Assembly (NCBI RefSeq): GCF_030825805.1
Contig: NZ_JAPJPF010000007.1
Coordinates: 1 to 50,751, forward strand
Direction: 5' to 3'
Source: Streptococcus sp.
GTDB lineage: Bacteria; Bacillota; Bacilli; Lactobacillales; Streptococcaceae
Length of the DNA: 50,751 nt
Below are positions 8,348 through 15,669 of this stretch, piece by piece. Position 1 is the first letter of the stretch; each line of letters begins with the position of its first letter. The notes under the pieces are model-generated. The model saw only the letters and a list, made by a program, of their open reading frames with translations. It was not told the DNA's origin and made no database searches. A program made the position numbers and the translations under genes.

Positions 8348-8378
8348 ATTTGACTGTCAAATTATTCGATGATACAAT
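8348..8378 (+). promoter_or_regulatory. Promoter of first lipoprotein gene with palindrome over the -35
   Basis: TTGACT (8350-8355), 17-base spacer, TACAAT (8373-8378). The -35 is inside the perfect palindrome ATTTGAC-T-GTCAAAT (8348-8362), which could bind a dimeric regulator. The regulator is unknown. Confidence 0.6.
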
Positions 8379-8409
8379 GGTCTCGAATCAATATTAAAGG
8401 AGTAATCGA

Positions 8410-8961
8410 ATGAAAAAATTGATTTTATCTACTACAGCCTTGTTGGCAGCTGCTTCGCTTGCAGCTTGTTCAGGTAAGCAAGAAGTAAAAACCGAAGCTT
8501 CTTCATCTACTGAGAAGACAGAAAAGGTAACAAGCAAGTCTTCTAGCTCATCTAAGACAGAAAAGACTTCTTCTAATACTAGCTCTCAAACAACTAGTGA
8601 TATATTCCCATCAGATGAAGAGCTTGAGAAGTTAAAAACAGTTGGTGATTTTAAAAAGTGTTTCGCAAAAATCTTGGATGAATCCAATCGCCTGATGACT
8701 GAATCAATGGAATCTCTTCCTGAAAGTGCCAAAGAGACATTTGCTCAAACGGCAGATTCTCTTAAGGAGACTCTTGCAAAATCTAAGGAAGCATTTAACA
8801 AAGCGGTTGAGCGTTATGGGGATGATAATGCGGAAGTTCCAAAAGAGTTTCGTGAAACCTTTATTGAACAGTTGAAGGATGCTCGCGACTCTGCCAAAGA
8901 TTCATCAGAGTCACCAGTGGACCATGATTCAGACGATGAAGACAGCGATTCAGATGAATAA
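8410..8961 (+). CDS. Small secreted lipoprotein of unknown function (paralogue 1)
   Basis: 183 residues. A lipoprotein signal peptide ends in LAAC (Cys20), predicting lipid anchoring to the outer membrane face. A Ser/Thr/Lys linker (about 21-62) follows, then a helical, charged domain (about 65-160) containing DEELEKLKTVGDFKK and ESAKETF, and an acidic Asp/Ser tail. The domain is shared with the next gene product (9324-9878), so the two arose by duplication. No named domain is recognised. AAAGGAG precedes the ATG. The pair is bracketed by the two structured elements. A surface-adhesion, peptide-binding or buffering role cannot be chosen from sequence. Confidence 0.8.
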   Translation: MKKLILSTTALLAAASLAACSGKQEVKTEASSSTEKTEKVTSKSSSSSKTEKTSSNTSSQTTSDIFPSDEELEKLKTVGDFKKCFAKILDESNRLMTESMESLPESAKETFAQTADSLKETLAKSKEAFNKAVERYGDDNAEVPKEFRETFIEQLKDARDSAKDSSESPVDHDSDDEDSDSDE

Positions 8962-9206
8962 ATAGATGGCTAGCATTGGACTTTTTGGTTAAAAGCCAAA
9001 AGGAGGAGACGAGTGGAGGGATTTTCTACTTGCAAGAATCTCCCTCTTCCCTTAGGGTATCCTCTCTTATACCTCATGTTGGAGAAGTTGTAGAGATAGA
9101 AGAACTTGTCCACGTGATGCCGATATTTTCTAGGATTTCGACAGTGAATCAACCTTTAAGTATCTGGAGATAAGGGAGAGGTGCGCCTCATCCAAATAAA
9201 TCGATA
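8962..9206 (+). other. Intergenic spacer between the lipoprotein paralogues
   Basis: No convincing gene. Open frames at 8976-9173 (plus) and 8970-9152 (minus) lack ribosome sites and recognisable products. The only clear signal before the next gene is the terminator at 9207-9238 and the promoter at 9265-9293. Confidence 0.5.
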
Positions 9207-9238
9207 GACCGGAGATCAACTGATCTCTGGTCTTTTTT
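9207..9238 (+). terminator. Terminator after first lipoprotein gene region
   Basis: GACCGGAGATCA (9207-9218) pairs with TGATCTCTGGTC (9221-9232), followed by six T. Confidence 0.85.
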
Positions 9239-9264
9239 AGAAAGTCTCAGGGAGGATGCATGAA

Positions 9265-9293
9265 TTGACGGCAACCTAGCTTGATGCTAAAAT
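9265..9293 (+). promoter_or_regulatory. Promoter of second lipoprotein gene
   Basis: TTGACG (9265-9270), 17-base spacer, TAAAAT (9288-9293), 31 bases upstream of the ATG. No palindrome comparable to that of the first lipoprotein promoter. Confidence 0.55.
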
Positions 9294-9323
9294 GGTAGTG
9301 GAAGCTTAAAAAGGAGAGAGTGA

Positions 9324-9878
9324 ATGAAAAAAATACTATTATCGACGCTTGCTTTACTGGGAGTGATGGGGCTAGTAGCCTGCTCGAATCAAGAAGGGAC
9401 CTCGTCCAGTGAAAAGTCTGTAAAGGAAACACGCCAGTCATCAACCTCTTCTCAGGGCAAGAAAGTGACCAGCTTGAAAGGATCCTCAGAGTCTCCTTTT
9501 GTCTTGTATACAGATGAGGAACTTGAAAATGCTAGAACTGTTGGAGACTTTAAAGCGCTCTATGCTTTGATGATGGACCGAACCGTTGCTCATTCAGAGG
9601 AAGCAGGAGCATCACTGACGGGCTCAGCTAAAGAGACCTATGAGACCTATCTGAAAGATTTGAAAGAGAAAATGGAAACGAGCAAGGCCCGCTTTAATGA
9701 ATCCATGGATACGATAGGGTCCGAAGATACCGAAGTTCCGGAAGCTACTCGTGCAACCATTGTTGAAAAATTTGAAACGGCTCGAAAACAAGCTGAAGCA
9801 TCTGAAAATGGGACCGCTCCATCATCGGAAACTCCAGATCCGGCATCAGACGAGAATTCGAGCGAGTCAGATCAATAA
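9324..9878 (+). CDS. Small secreted lipoprotein of unknown function (paralogue 2)
   Basis: 184 residues. A lipoprotein signal ends in LVAC (Cys20), followed by a Ser-rich linker and a helical domain aligning with paralogue 1: TDEELENARTVGDFKAL matches SDEELEKLKTVGDFKK, GSAKETYE matches ESAKETFA, and EVPEATRATIVEKFETAR matches EVPKEFRETFIEQLKDAR. The acidic Ser/Asp/Glu tail is also shared. AAAGGAGAG precedes the ATG. The gene has its own promoter, and its terminator (9955-9971 / 10225-10247) carries copy 2 of the structured element. Function unknown. Confidence 0.8.
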   Translation: MKKILLSTLALLGVMGLVACSNQEGTSSSEKSVKETRQSSTSSQGKKVTSLKGSSESPFVLYTDEELENARTVGDFKALYALMMDRTVAHSEEAGASLTGSAKETYETYLKDLKEKMETSKARFNESMDTIGSEDTEVPEATRATIVEKFETARKQAEASENGTAPSSETPDPASDENSSESDQ

Positions 9879-9954
9879 GCGAGGGATGTTTTTAAACGTC
9901 TCGTCTAGGATGGATGAGCAGTTGCTTTACATGTAAGGACGATTATATCTAAAC

Positions 9955-9971
9955 AAGGAGCTTGGCTCCTT
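9955..9971 (+). terminator. Upstream copy of a second duplicated terminator hairpin (no T-run)
   Basis: AAGGAGC (9955-9961), loop TTG, GCTCCTT (9965-9971), then TCAGATTG instead of a T-run. Twenty of 21 bases around it (9952-9972) recur at 10222-10242. Confidence 0.7.
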
Positions 9972-10224
9972 TCAGATTGAAGATAAAGTAATTTTAGAAA
10001 CTTTCCTTAGGTGAGTACGGACGTCAGCGAACTTCTACGAAGTTCCATGACTTAGTTTTGAGCCTAAGGTCTCAAAACTCCCGAGTGCCTGAAACAACTG
10101 TGTTTCAGGCACTTTTCTCACGGCGGAAAGTTTTTCATCTTCTTAAACGACTAAAAAATGAAAGTCATTTTTTGAAAATCATCCAGCTGTTTTATAAAAA
10201 AATAATAGTTTGTCTGGATTCAAC
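9972..10224 (+). repeat. Structured RNA-like intergenic element, copy 2
   Basis: Second copy, in the same orientation as copy 1. Closing stem 9998-10006 with 10125-10133; GTGAG (10011-10015) with CTCAC (10117-10121); hairpin I GAACTTC/GAAGTTC (10029-10045); hairpin II AGTTTTGAG/CTCAAAACT (10054-10079); hairpin III GTGCCTGAAAC/GTTTCAGGCAC (10085-10112). The tail adds a hairpin AAAAAATGA/TCATTTTTT. The similarity to copy 1 begins right after the upstream hairpin and ends just before the downstream hairpin. Open frames crossing it (for example 10058-10261) have no coding signature. Confidence 0.75.
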
Positions 10225-10247
10225 AAGGAGCTGGGCTCCTTTTTTTC
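10225..10247 (+). terminator. Downstream copy of the second duplicated terminator hairpin, with T-run
   Basis: AAGGAGC (10225-10231), loop TGG, GCTCCTT (10235-10241), T-run to 10247. Likely the functional terminator ahead of coiA. Confidence 0.75.
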
Positions 10248-10274
10248 TTTCTCTTCTATAGAAGCCTCTTCGGT

Positions 10275-10282
10275 TACGAATT
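10275..10282 (+). promoter_or_regulatory. Candidate competence sigma-factor (ComX/SigX) com-box of coiA
   Basis: TACGAATT matches the streptococcal com-box TACGAATA at 7 of 8 bases. It lies 20 bases before the coiA start and downstream of a T-rich stretch, as at late competence promoters. Inferred from motif and gene identity. Confidence 0.55.
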
Positions 10283-10302
10283 ATATAAGTGGAGGTGATG
10301 AC

Positions 10303-11253
10303 ATGTTTATTGCGACAGATGCAAAGCAACAGCGTTGGAATTGTTTGGAGAAGATCCCGATGAAAAAGGAAGGTCCTTTTTTCTGTCTCTTGTGTGGAAA
10401 GGAAGTCCGCTTAAAGAAAGGGGTCGTGATGCGTCCTCATTTTGCTCACGTTAGCCTAGAGGCTTGCCCCTTTCATCATGAGACGGAAAGTCCCGAACAT
10501 CTAGAGTTAAAGCTGGGGCTTTATCAATGGGCCAAGCAAAACTCAGATGCTGAAGTAGAAAGTCCTCTGCAGGCTTTCCAACAGATTGCGGATGTTCTCC
10601 TTCCGGATCAAAAGATTGCCTTAGAAGTGCAATGTAGTTCCTTGTCTATGGAGCGTTTGAAAGAACGGAGCGATGCCTATCGCAAGCATGGTTATCAGGT
10701 CTATTGGTTGTTAGGGAAAAACTTGTGGCTTAAGAAAAGCTTGTCTGCTCTGCAAGAAGGTTTTGTCTATTTTAGTCAAAATAGGGGCTTTCATCTCTGG
10801 GAGTTGGACCTAGAGAAGCAGGAAGTTCGTCTCCACTATCTCATTCATCAAGACTTGCGAGGGCGTCTTTATTATCGGACTCAACATTTTCCTTTTTATG
10901 GAGGGAATCTGTTAGAAGTTTTGCGGACGCCTTATGCCCAACAAAACTTGCAACAAATGACAGTCCCTCTAGACAGACAGTTTAAGGACTATCTTCGTCA
11001 ACAGCTGTACTACCGGCATTCTAAATGGATGGCTCTTCAGGAACAACTCTATCTGAAAGGAAAGCATCTCCTGGAATTGGACTTGGAAGCTTTTTATCCC
11101 CTTTGTCGGCCGCTGAAGTCTTCCCATTTTATCCAGATTAGGGGAGATTGGCGAAGCTATTACCAGGACTTTATGACCTACTATCGTTCAACTGGAATGA
11201 AAGCGACGCAGACTCTTTATTCACCTCGTTTTTATCAGAATGGGAAAGCTTAA
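10303..11253 (+). CDS. coiA: Competence protein CoiA
   Basis: 316-residue cytosolic protein needed for genetic transformation in streptococci, acting on internalised DNA with recombination proteins. Features: an N-terminal zinc-finger-like segment with FFCLLCGKEVRLKKG and HFAH, then a nuclease-like core containing PDQKIALEVQCSSLS (Asp...Glu-Val-Gln), which resembles the restriction-endonuclease-like fold noted for the family. The start is ATG 10303, seven bases after a GGAGGTGATG ribosome site. In-frame upstream codons from 10210 run through the terminator and are rejected. pepF follows, as in other streptococci. A com-box candidate precedes the gene. Confidence 0.9.
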   Translation: MFIATDAKQQRWNCLEKIPMKKEGPFFCLLCGKEVRLKKGVVMRPHFAHVSLEACPFHHETESPEHLELKLGLYQWAKQNSDAEVESPLQAFQQIADVLLPDQKIALEVQCSSLSMERLKERSDAYRKHGYQVYWLLGKNLWLKKSLSALQEGFVYFSQNRGFHLWELDLEKQEVRLHYLIHQDLRGRLYYRTQHFPFYGGNLLEVLRTPYAQQNLQQMTVPLDRQFKDYLRQQLYYRHSKWMALQEQLYLKGKHLLELDLEAFYPLCRPLKSSHFIQIRGDWRSYYQDFMTYYRSTGMKATQTLYSPRFYQNGKA

Positions 11254-11291
11254 ATTTCCGTGAATTAAATACCCCCAAATGGTAATATATG

Positions 11292-11300
11292 TGATAAAAT
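11292..11300 (+). promoter_or_regulatory. Candidate extended -10 promoter of pepF
   Basis: TGATAAAAT (TG-n-TAAAAT) 24 bases before the pepF start. It would give constitutive expression in addition to competence read-through from coiA. Confidence 0.4.
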
Positions 11301-11323
11301 AGAAACATTGGAGGATTTTTGTA

Positions 11324-13126
11324 ATGGTAAAACAACGAAATGAAATTGATGAAAAATACCAATGGGATTTGTCAACCATTTTTGCGACAGACCAAGCTTG
11401 GGAAGAAGAAGCAACTGCTTTAGCTGCAGCGATTAAAGATGCTGCCCATTTTGCAGGCTCTTTATTGTCTTCTCCAGCCAACCTATTAGAAACAACAGAA
11501 GTTTATTTGGACTTGAGCCGTCGTTTGGAGAAGGTCTATGTCTACGCCCATATGAAGAATGATCAGGATACGCGCGTAGCCAAATACCAAGAATTCCAAT
11601 CAAAAGCCATGTCCCTTTACAGCCTTTTAGGGGAGACTTTTGCCTTCTACGAACCAGAATTTATGGAGATCACCGAAGAGCAATATGCCAACTTCTTGAA
11701 AGAAGTCCCTGCCTTAGAAGCTTATGCTCATTACTTTGACAAATTGCTCAAAACCAAAGAGCACGTTCTTTCTCAAAAAGAAGAAGAATTGCTAGCAGGA
11801 GCGGGTGAAATCTTTGCTGCTGCGGGTGAAACCTTTGAGATTCTGGACAATGCCGATATCGTCTTCCCAATGGTGAAAGATGACCAAGGGCAAAAAGTGC
11901 AGTTGACTCATGGAAACTATATTTCTTTGGTAGAGTCGAAGGATCGCCAAGTCCGTAAGGAAGCTTACCAAGCCTTGTATGGTGTCTACGAACAGTACCA
12001 ACATACTTATGCCAAGACCCTTCAGACCAACGTCAAGGTCCACAATTACAATGCTAAGGTTCGCAAATTCTCTAGCGCGCGTGAAGCAGCTCTTTCTGCT
12101 AACTTTATCCCAGAGAGCGTCTATGATAGCTTGGTAGAAGCGGTTAACAAGCATTTGCCTTTGTTACAACGCTACGTGAAACTTCGCTCAAAAATCTTGG
12201 GAATTGAAGATTTGAAGATGTATGATGTCTACACACCATTGTCTTCTACTGATTACAAGTTCACCTACGAAGAAGCCCTTGCTAAATCTGAGCAGGCTTT
12301 GGCGGTGCTTGGTGATGATTACCTATCCCGCGTGAAGCGCGCCTTCACCGAACGTTGGATCGACGTCCATGTCAACCAAGGGAAACGCTCAGGGGCCTAT
12401 TCAGGTGGTTCATACGATACCAATGCCTTTATGTTGTTAAACTGGCAAGATACATTGGACAACCTCTTCACCTTGGTGCATGAAACTGGTCACAGTATGC
12501 ATTCTAGCTATACACGTGAGACCCAACCTTATGTCTATGGAGATTATTCTATCTTCCTTGCTGAGATTGCTTCCACAACCAATGAAAATATCTTGACTGA
12601 GCAATTGTTGGCAGAAGTAGAAGATGATGAAACCCGTTTTGCCATTCTCAACCACTTCTTGGATGGTTTCCGTGGTACCGTCTTCCGTCAAACCCAGTTT
12701 GCTGAGTTTGAGCATGCCATTCATAAAGCAGATCAAGAAGGACAAGTCTTGACCAGCGAATTCTTGAATGAGCTCTATGCGGACTTGAACGAGAAATACT
12801 ATGGTCTTTCTAAAGAAGACAATCCAGAAATCCAATACGAATGGGCTCGTATTCCTCATTTCTACTATAACTACTATGTTTTCCAATATTCAACCGGTTT
12901 TGCAGCAGCTTCTGCCTTGGCTGAGAAAATCGTTCATGGAACACAAGAAGATAAGGACAAATATCTAGAGTATTTGAAGGCCGGAAATTCAGATTACCCA
13001 CTCAACGTCATCCGCAAGGCGGGTGTTGATATGGAAAAAGAAGACTACCTCAATGCCGCCTTTGAAGTCTTTGAACGTCGTCTCAATGAATTTGAGGCCC
13101 TGGTTGAAAAATTAGGATTGGCCTAA
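11324..13126 (+). CDS. pepF: Oligoendopeptidase F (M3 family)
   Basis: 600-residue cytosolic zinc metallopeptidase cleaving oligopeptides of roughly 7-17 residues, which serves nutrition and peptide turnover. The catalytic motif is HETGH (His386, Glu387, His390), with the downstream glutamate in [12 protein letters not shown]. Length and the C-terminal helix block ([12 protein letters not shown]) match PepF. TTGGAGGA is the ribosome site. It is followed after one base by an O-methyltransferase gene, so these are cotranslated or at least cotranscribed. Confidence 0.95.
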   Translation: MVKQRNEIDEKYQWDLSTIFATDQAWEEEATALAAAIKDAAHFAGSLLSSPANLLETTEVYLDLSRRLEKVYVYAHMKNDQDTRVAKYQEFQSKAMSLYSLLGETFAFYEPEFMEITEEQYANFLKEVPALEAYAHYFDKLLKTKEHVLSQKEEELLAGAGEIFAAAGETFEILDNADIVFPMVKDDQGQKVQLTHGNYISLVESKDRQVRKEAYQALYGVYEQYQHTYAKTLQTNVKVHNYNAKVRKFSSAREAALSANFIPESVYDSLVEAVNKHLPLLQRYVKLRSKILGIEDLKMYDVYTPLSSTDYKFTYEEALAKSEQALAVLGDDYLSRVKRAFTERWIDVHVNQGKRSGAYSGGSYDTNAFMLLNWQDTLDNLFTLVHETGHSMHSSYTRETQPYVYGDYSIFLAEIASTTNENILTEQLLAEVEDDETRFAILNHFLDGFRGTVFRQTQFAEFEHAIHKADQEGQVLTSEFLNELYADLNEKYYGLSKEDNPEIQYEWARIPHFYYNYYVFQYSTGFAAASALAEKIVHGTQEDKDKYLEYLKAGNSDYPLNVIRKAGVDMEKEDYLNAAFEVFERRLNEFEALVEKLGLA

Positions 13127-13127
13127 G

Positions 13128-13841
13128 ATGGTAGAGTCTTACAGTAAAAATGCCAACCACAATATGCGCCGCCCAGTTGTCAAGGAGGAAATTGTCTCTT
13201 TCATGCGGGAGCGCCAAGCGCCGGTAACGGATGCTTTAAAGGAGCTAGAAGAATTTGCTCGACGGGAAAATATTCCCATCATCCCTCATGAAACGGTTGC
13301 TTTCTTTCGTCTCTTTTTGCAGACCATGCAACCCAAGTCAATCTTAGAAATTGGGACAGCAATCGGCTTTTCGGCCCTCTTGATGGCAGAGCAAGTGCCT
13401 GATGCAAGGATTACAACCATTGATCGCAACGAGGAAATGATTGGTTTTGCCAAGGAAAACTTTGCTCGTTTTGATCAACGTAACCAAATCACCCTCTTAG
13501 AAGGGGATGCGGTCGATCTGCTGGAGCATATCGAGCAACGCTTTGACTTGATTTTTATGGATTCGGCTAAGTCCAAGTACATCGTCTTTCTTCCAGAAGT
13601 TCTCAAACGGTTGGAAGTTGGGGGAGTGGTGATTTTAGACGATATCTTCCAAGGGGGAGATGTAGCACGTGATATTATGGAAGTCCGTCGTGGACAACGC
13701 ACCATCTATCGAGGTTTGCAACGTCTTTTTGACGCCACTTTGGACCATCCTGGCTTGACGGCCAGTCTGATTCCGCTCGGTGATGGCATTCTCATGATCC
13801 GTAAAAACGAGGAAGAGATTTCCTTGCCGACAGAAGAGTAG
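13128..13841 (+). CDS. SAM-dependent O-methyltransferase (class I, caffeoyl-CoA OMT-like)
   Basis: 237 residues. Rossmann-type methyltransferase: ILEIGTAIGFSALLMAE (motif I, SAM binding), ITTIDRNEEMIGFAKENF (motif II, acidic residue to ribose), LLEGDAVDLL, and FDLIFMDSAKSKY with the metal-binding Asp, then VGGVVILDDIFQGG. This pattern is that of the bacterial TrmR/YrrM-type group, members of which methylate tRNA wobble uridine in Bacillus. That role here is inference from similarity. It begins one base after the pepF stop and has only a weak ribosome site, so translational coupling is likely. The next gene, prsA, has its own promoter. Confidence 0.85.
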   Translation: MVESYSKNANHNMRRPVVKEEIVSFMRERQAPVTDALKELEEFARRENIPIIPHETVAFFRLFLQTMQPKSILEIGTAIGFSALLMAEQVPDARITTIDRNEEMIGFAKENFARFDQRNQITLLEGDAVDLLEHIEQRFDLIFMDSAKSKYIVFLPEVLKRLEVGGVVILDDIFQGGDVARDIMEVRRGQRTIYRGLQRLFDATLDHPGLTASLIPLGDGILMIRKNEEEISLPTEE

Positions 13842-13876
13842 CTTTTAGTCTTATTTAAGTTATCCTTTTGAATTTG

Positions 13877-13885
13877 TGGTAAAAT
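13877..13885 (+). promoter_or_regulatory. Candidate extended -10 promoter of prsA
   Basis: TGGTAAAAT with TG at 13877-13878 and TAAAAT at 13880-13885, 34 bases before the prsA ATG. Confidence 0.45.
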
Positions 13886-13918
13886 AGAAGCAGTGAATTT
13901 TAGAATGGAGAAATAAAC

Positions 13919-14860
13919 ATGAAGAAAAAATTTGTAGCTGGAGCGGTGACCCTTTTATCCGTTGTAGCGCTAGCAGCTTGTGCAAAAGGTGGCAGTGACA
14001 AAGATATCGTCACAATGAAGGGTGACACGATCACTGTTGGTGATTTCTATGATGAAATCAAACATAACCAAGGTGCACAACAATACCTGTTCCAAATGAC
14101 CATTAATAAAGTCTTTGAAAAAGAATACGGCTCAAAAGTCTCAGACAAAGATGTTGAGAAAAAAGTTGATGAGCAGAAAAAACAATTGGGTGAAGCCTTC
14201 AATAGCTACCTCACTCAACAAGGGTTGACAGAAGAAACCAACAAACAACAAATCCGTAGTAACCTTTTGTTAGAGTATGCGGTTGACCAAGCTATTTCAA
14301 AAGAGTTGACAGACGAAGCTTATAAAAAAGCCTTTGAAAGCTATACACCAGAAATCACTGCAAATGTGATAAAATTGGATTCAGAAGAAAAAGCGAATGA
14401 AGTTCTTGCAAGTGTAAAAGCTGAAGGCGCTGACTTTGCACAAATTGCCAAAGAAAATTCTACAGATGCTAGCACCAAAGAAAAGGGTGGAGAAATCAAA
14501 TTTGACTCTGGAACAACAACTGTTCCAACCCGTGTCAAGGAAGCAGCATCTAAGCTTGATGTAAATGGTATTTCAGATGTCGTTATTGATCCTGCTAGTC
14601 AAAAAAGCGCTGGTGCCTACTATATCGTTAAAGTAACTAAGAAGGAAGAAAAAGGATCTGACTGGAAGAAATACGAAAAACGCTTGAAAGAAATTCTGAC
14701 GGCAGAACGTAAAAATGATGCCAACTTTATCCGTAGCATCATTGCCAAAGCAATGACAAATGCCAATATCAAGGTCAAAGATGATGCCTTCAAGGCAACC
14801 TTCAACCAATACATGCAAAATATTGGTGCAACAACAGAAGATAGCTCATCTTCTAAATAA
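13919..14860 (+). CDS. prsA: PrsA-type extracellular foldase lipoprotein (parvulin family)
   Basis: 313-residue lipid-anchored peptidyl-prolyl isomerase that folds secreted proteins at the membrane-wall interface. A lipoprotein signal peptide ends in LAAC (Cys20). A SurA-like N-terminal region with DKDVEKKVDEQKKQLG follows, then a parvulin core from about residue 140 with VLASVKAEGADFAQIAKENSTDAS and GGEIKFDSGT, and a C-terminal helical part ending in a Ser/Asp-rich tail. The length is family-typical. ATGGAGAAA precedes the ATG. Some core parvulin positions are degenerate, as is common in streptococcal homologues, so chaperone function may outweigh isomerase function. Confidence 0.9.
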   Translation: MKKKFVAGAVTLLSVVALAACAKGGSDKDIVTMKGDTITVGDFYDEIKHNQGAQQYLFQMTINKVFEKEYGSKVSDKDVEKKVDEQKKQLGEAFNSYLTQQGLTEETNKQQIRSNLLLEYAVDQAISKELTDEAYKKAFESYTPEITANVIKLDSEEKANEVLASVKAEGADFAQIAKENSTDASTKEKGGEIKFDSGTTTVPTRVKEAASKLDVNGISDVVIDPASQKSAGAYYIVKVTKKEEKGSDWKKYEKRLKEILTAERKNDANFIRSIIAKAMTNANIKVKDDAFKATFNQYMQNIGATTEDSSSSK

Positions 14861-14869
14861 GGATATTAG

Positions 14870-14898
14870 TTGACGAGCATTGTATTTATCTGTATAAT
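14870..14898 (+). promoter_or_regulatory. Promoter of the alaS T-box transcript
   Basis: TTGACG (14870-14875), 17-base spacer, perfect TATAAT (14893-14898), directly ahead of the T-box leader. Confidence 0.8.
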
Positions 14899-14904
14899 GA
14901 GATA

Positions 14905-15082
14905 GTTGAGAATAAATCATTTAGAATCAGATTCAGAGAAGTGGCGGGGGTGCGAGCCATGGAAGAGGAATGATTTTGCTACTCAATAGAACAATTACAT
15001 AATCGAATGAAGAATGACAAGTTCATTGAATGAAGGTGGTACCGCGGTTTTTCGCCCTTCGTTAGTGAGCTTGTCTTTTTTT
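14905..15082 (+). promoter_or_regulatory. T-box riboswitch leader, alanine specific
   Basis: tRNA-sensing leader. Stem I includes AGAGAAG (from about 14935) and the GGGTGCGAGCC block (14949-14959), with specifier triplet GCT (Ala) at 14978-14980. The T-box TGAAGGTGGTACCGCGG is at 15031-15047, where TGGT can pair with the ACCA end of uncharged tRNA-Ala. The terminator stem starts GACAAG (15016) and closes at CTTGTC (ending 15075), followed by a T-run. Uncharged tRNA-Ala should favour read-through into the LURP-one gene and alaS. Confidence 0.9.
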
Positions 15083-15101
15083 CAGCATTTCTACCGGAGA
15101 T

Positions 15102-15125
15102 CCTTTCTAATAAGAGAAAGGTTTT
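15102..15125 (+). terminator. Second hairpin between T-box and first gene
   Basis: CCTTTCT (15102-15108) pairs with AGAAAGG (15115-15121), followed by TTTT. A short terminator-like hairpin after the T-box terminator; weak. Confidence 0.35.
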
Positions 15126-15150
15126 AATAAGGATTTGCAGGAGGAAACTG

Positions 15151-15633
15151 ATGAAAACGTATCTGGTCAAACAAAAGTTTCGACTTGGAGGGGAACGCTT
15201 TGATATCAAAAATGATCTGGGAATGGTAGAATACCAGGTAGAAGGTTCATTTTTGAAAATTCCTAAAACCTTTACGGTATTTGATGTGGAAGGCCAGAAG
15301 GTCAGCCATATCACGAAGAAGCCTTTTAGCCTCTTACCTCAATTCACTGTAGAATTAGCGGATGGCTCCAGTTTTTTTATCCGTAAAAAACTGACCTTAC
15401 TCCGTGATAAGTACGAAATTTCTAATTTAGGACTACGCATCGAAGGCAATATCTGGGATTTGGATTTCAAGTTATTGGATGATCGCGACCAGCTGGTTGC
15501 AGAGATTAGCAAGCAAGTCTTTACCTTGACGTCGACTTATCAGGTTTCCGTCTATGAAGAGGAATATGCCAATCTGGTGATTTCCTTGTGTCTTGCCATT
15601 GACTATGTAGAAATGATGGAAAATGGCTCCTAA
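15151..15633 (+). CDS. LURP-one-related family protein
   Basis: 160 residues, predominantly beta, beginning MKTYLVKQKFRLGGERFDI and containing VFDVEGQKVSHITKK and WDLDFKLLDDRDQLVAEI. This pattern is that of the LURP-one/Tubby-like (DUF567) fold. Bacterial members are soluble proteins with no settled function. GCAGGAGGAAAC gives a strong ribosome site before the ATG at 15151. It lies inside the alanine T-box transcript, 36 bases ahead of alaS, so its level should follow alanine-tRNA charging. The family assignment is good; the role is unknown. Confidence 0.75.
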   Translation: MKTYLVKQKFRLGGERFDIKNDLGMVEYQVEGSFLKIPKTFTVFDVEGQKVSHITKKPFSLLPQFTVELADGSSFFIRKKLTLLRDKYEISNLGLRIEGNIWDLDFKLLDDRDQLVAEISKQVFTLTSTYQVSVYEEEYANLVISLCLAIDYVEMMENGS

Positions 15634-15669
15634 GCCAATCAATAGAAAACAATAAATAGAGGAGAAAAC

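Noticed and set aside
8970..9173. Overlapping open frames of about 60-65 codons on both strands between the lipoprotein genes
   Set aside because: No ribosome sites, no recognisable protein features, and each is simply the open complement of the other.
10058..10261. 67-codon open frame across element copy 2
   Set aside because: It runs through conserved hairpins, has no ribosome site, and the copies diverge by compensatory stem changes, not by synonymous codon changes.
10210..10302. In-frame 31-codon extension of coiA
   Set aside because: Passes through the terminator T-run; the GGAGGTGATG ribosome site clearly serves ATG 10303.
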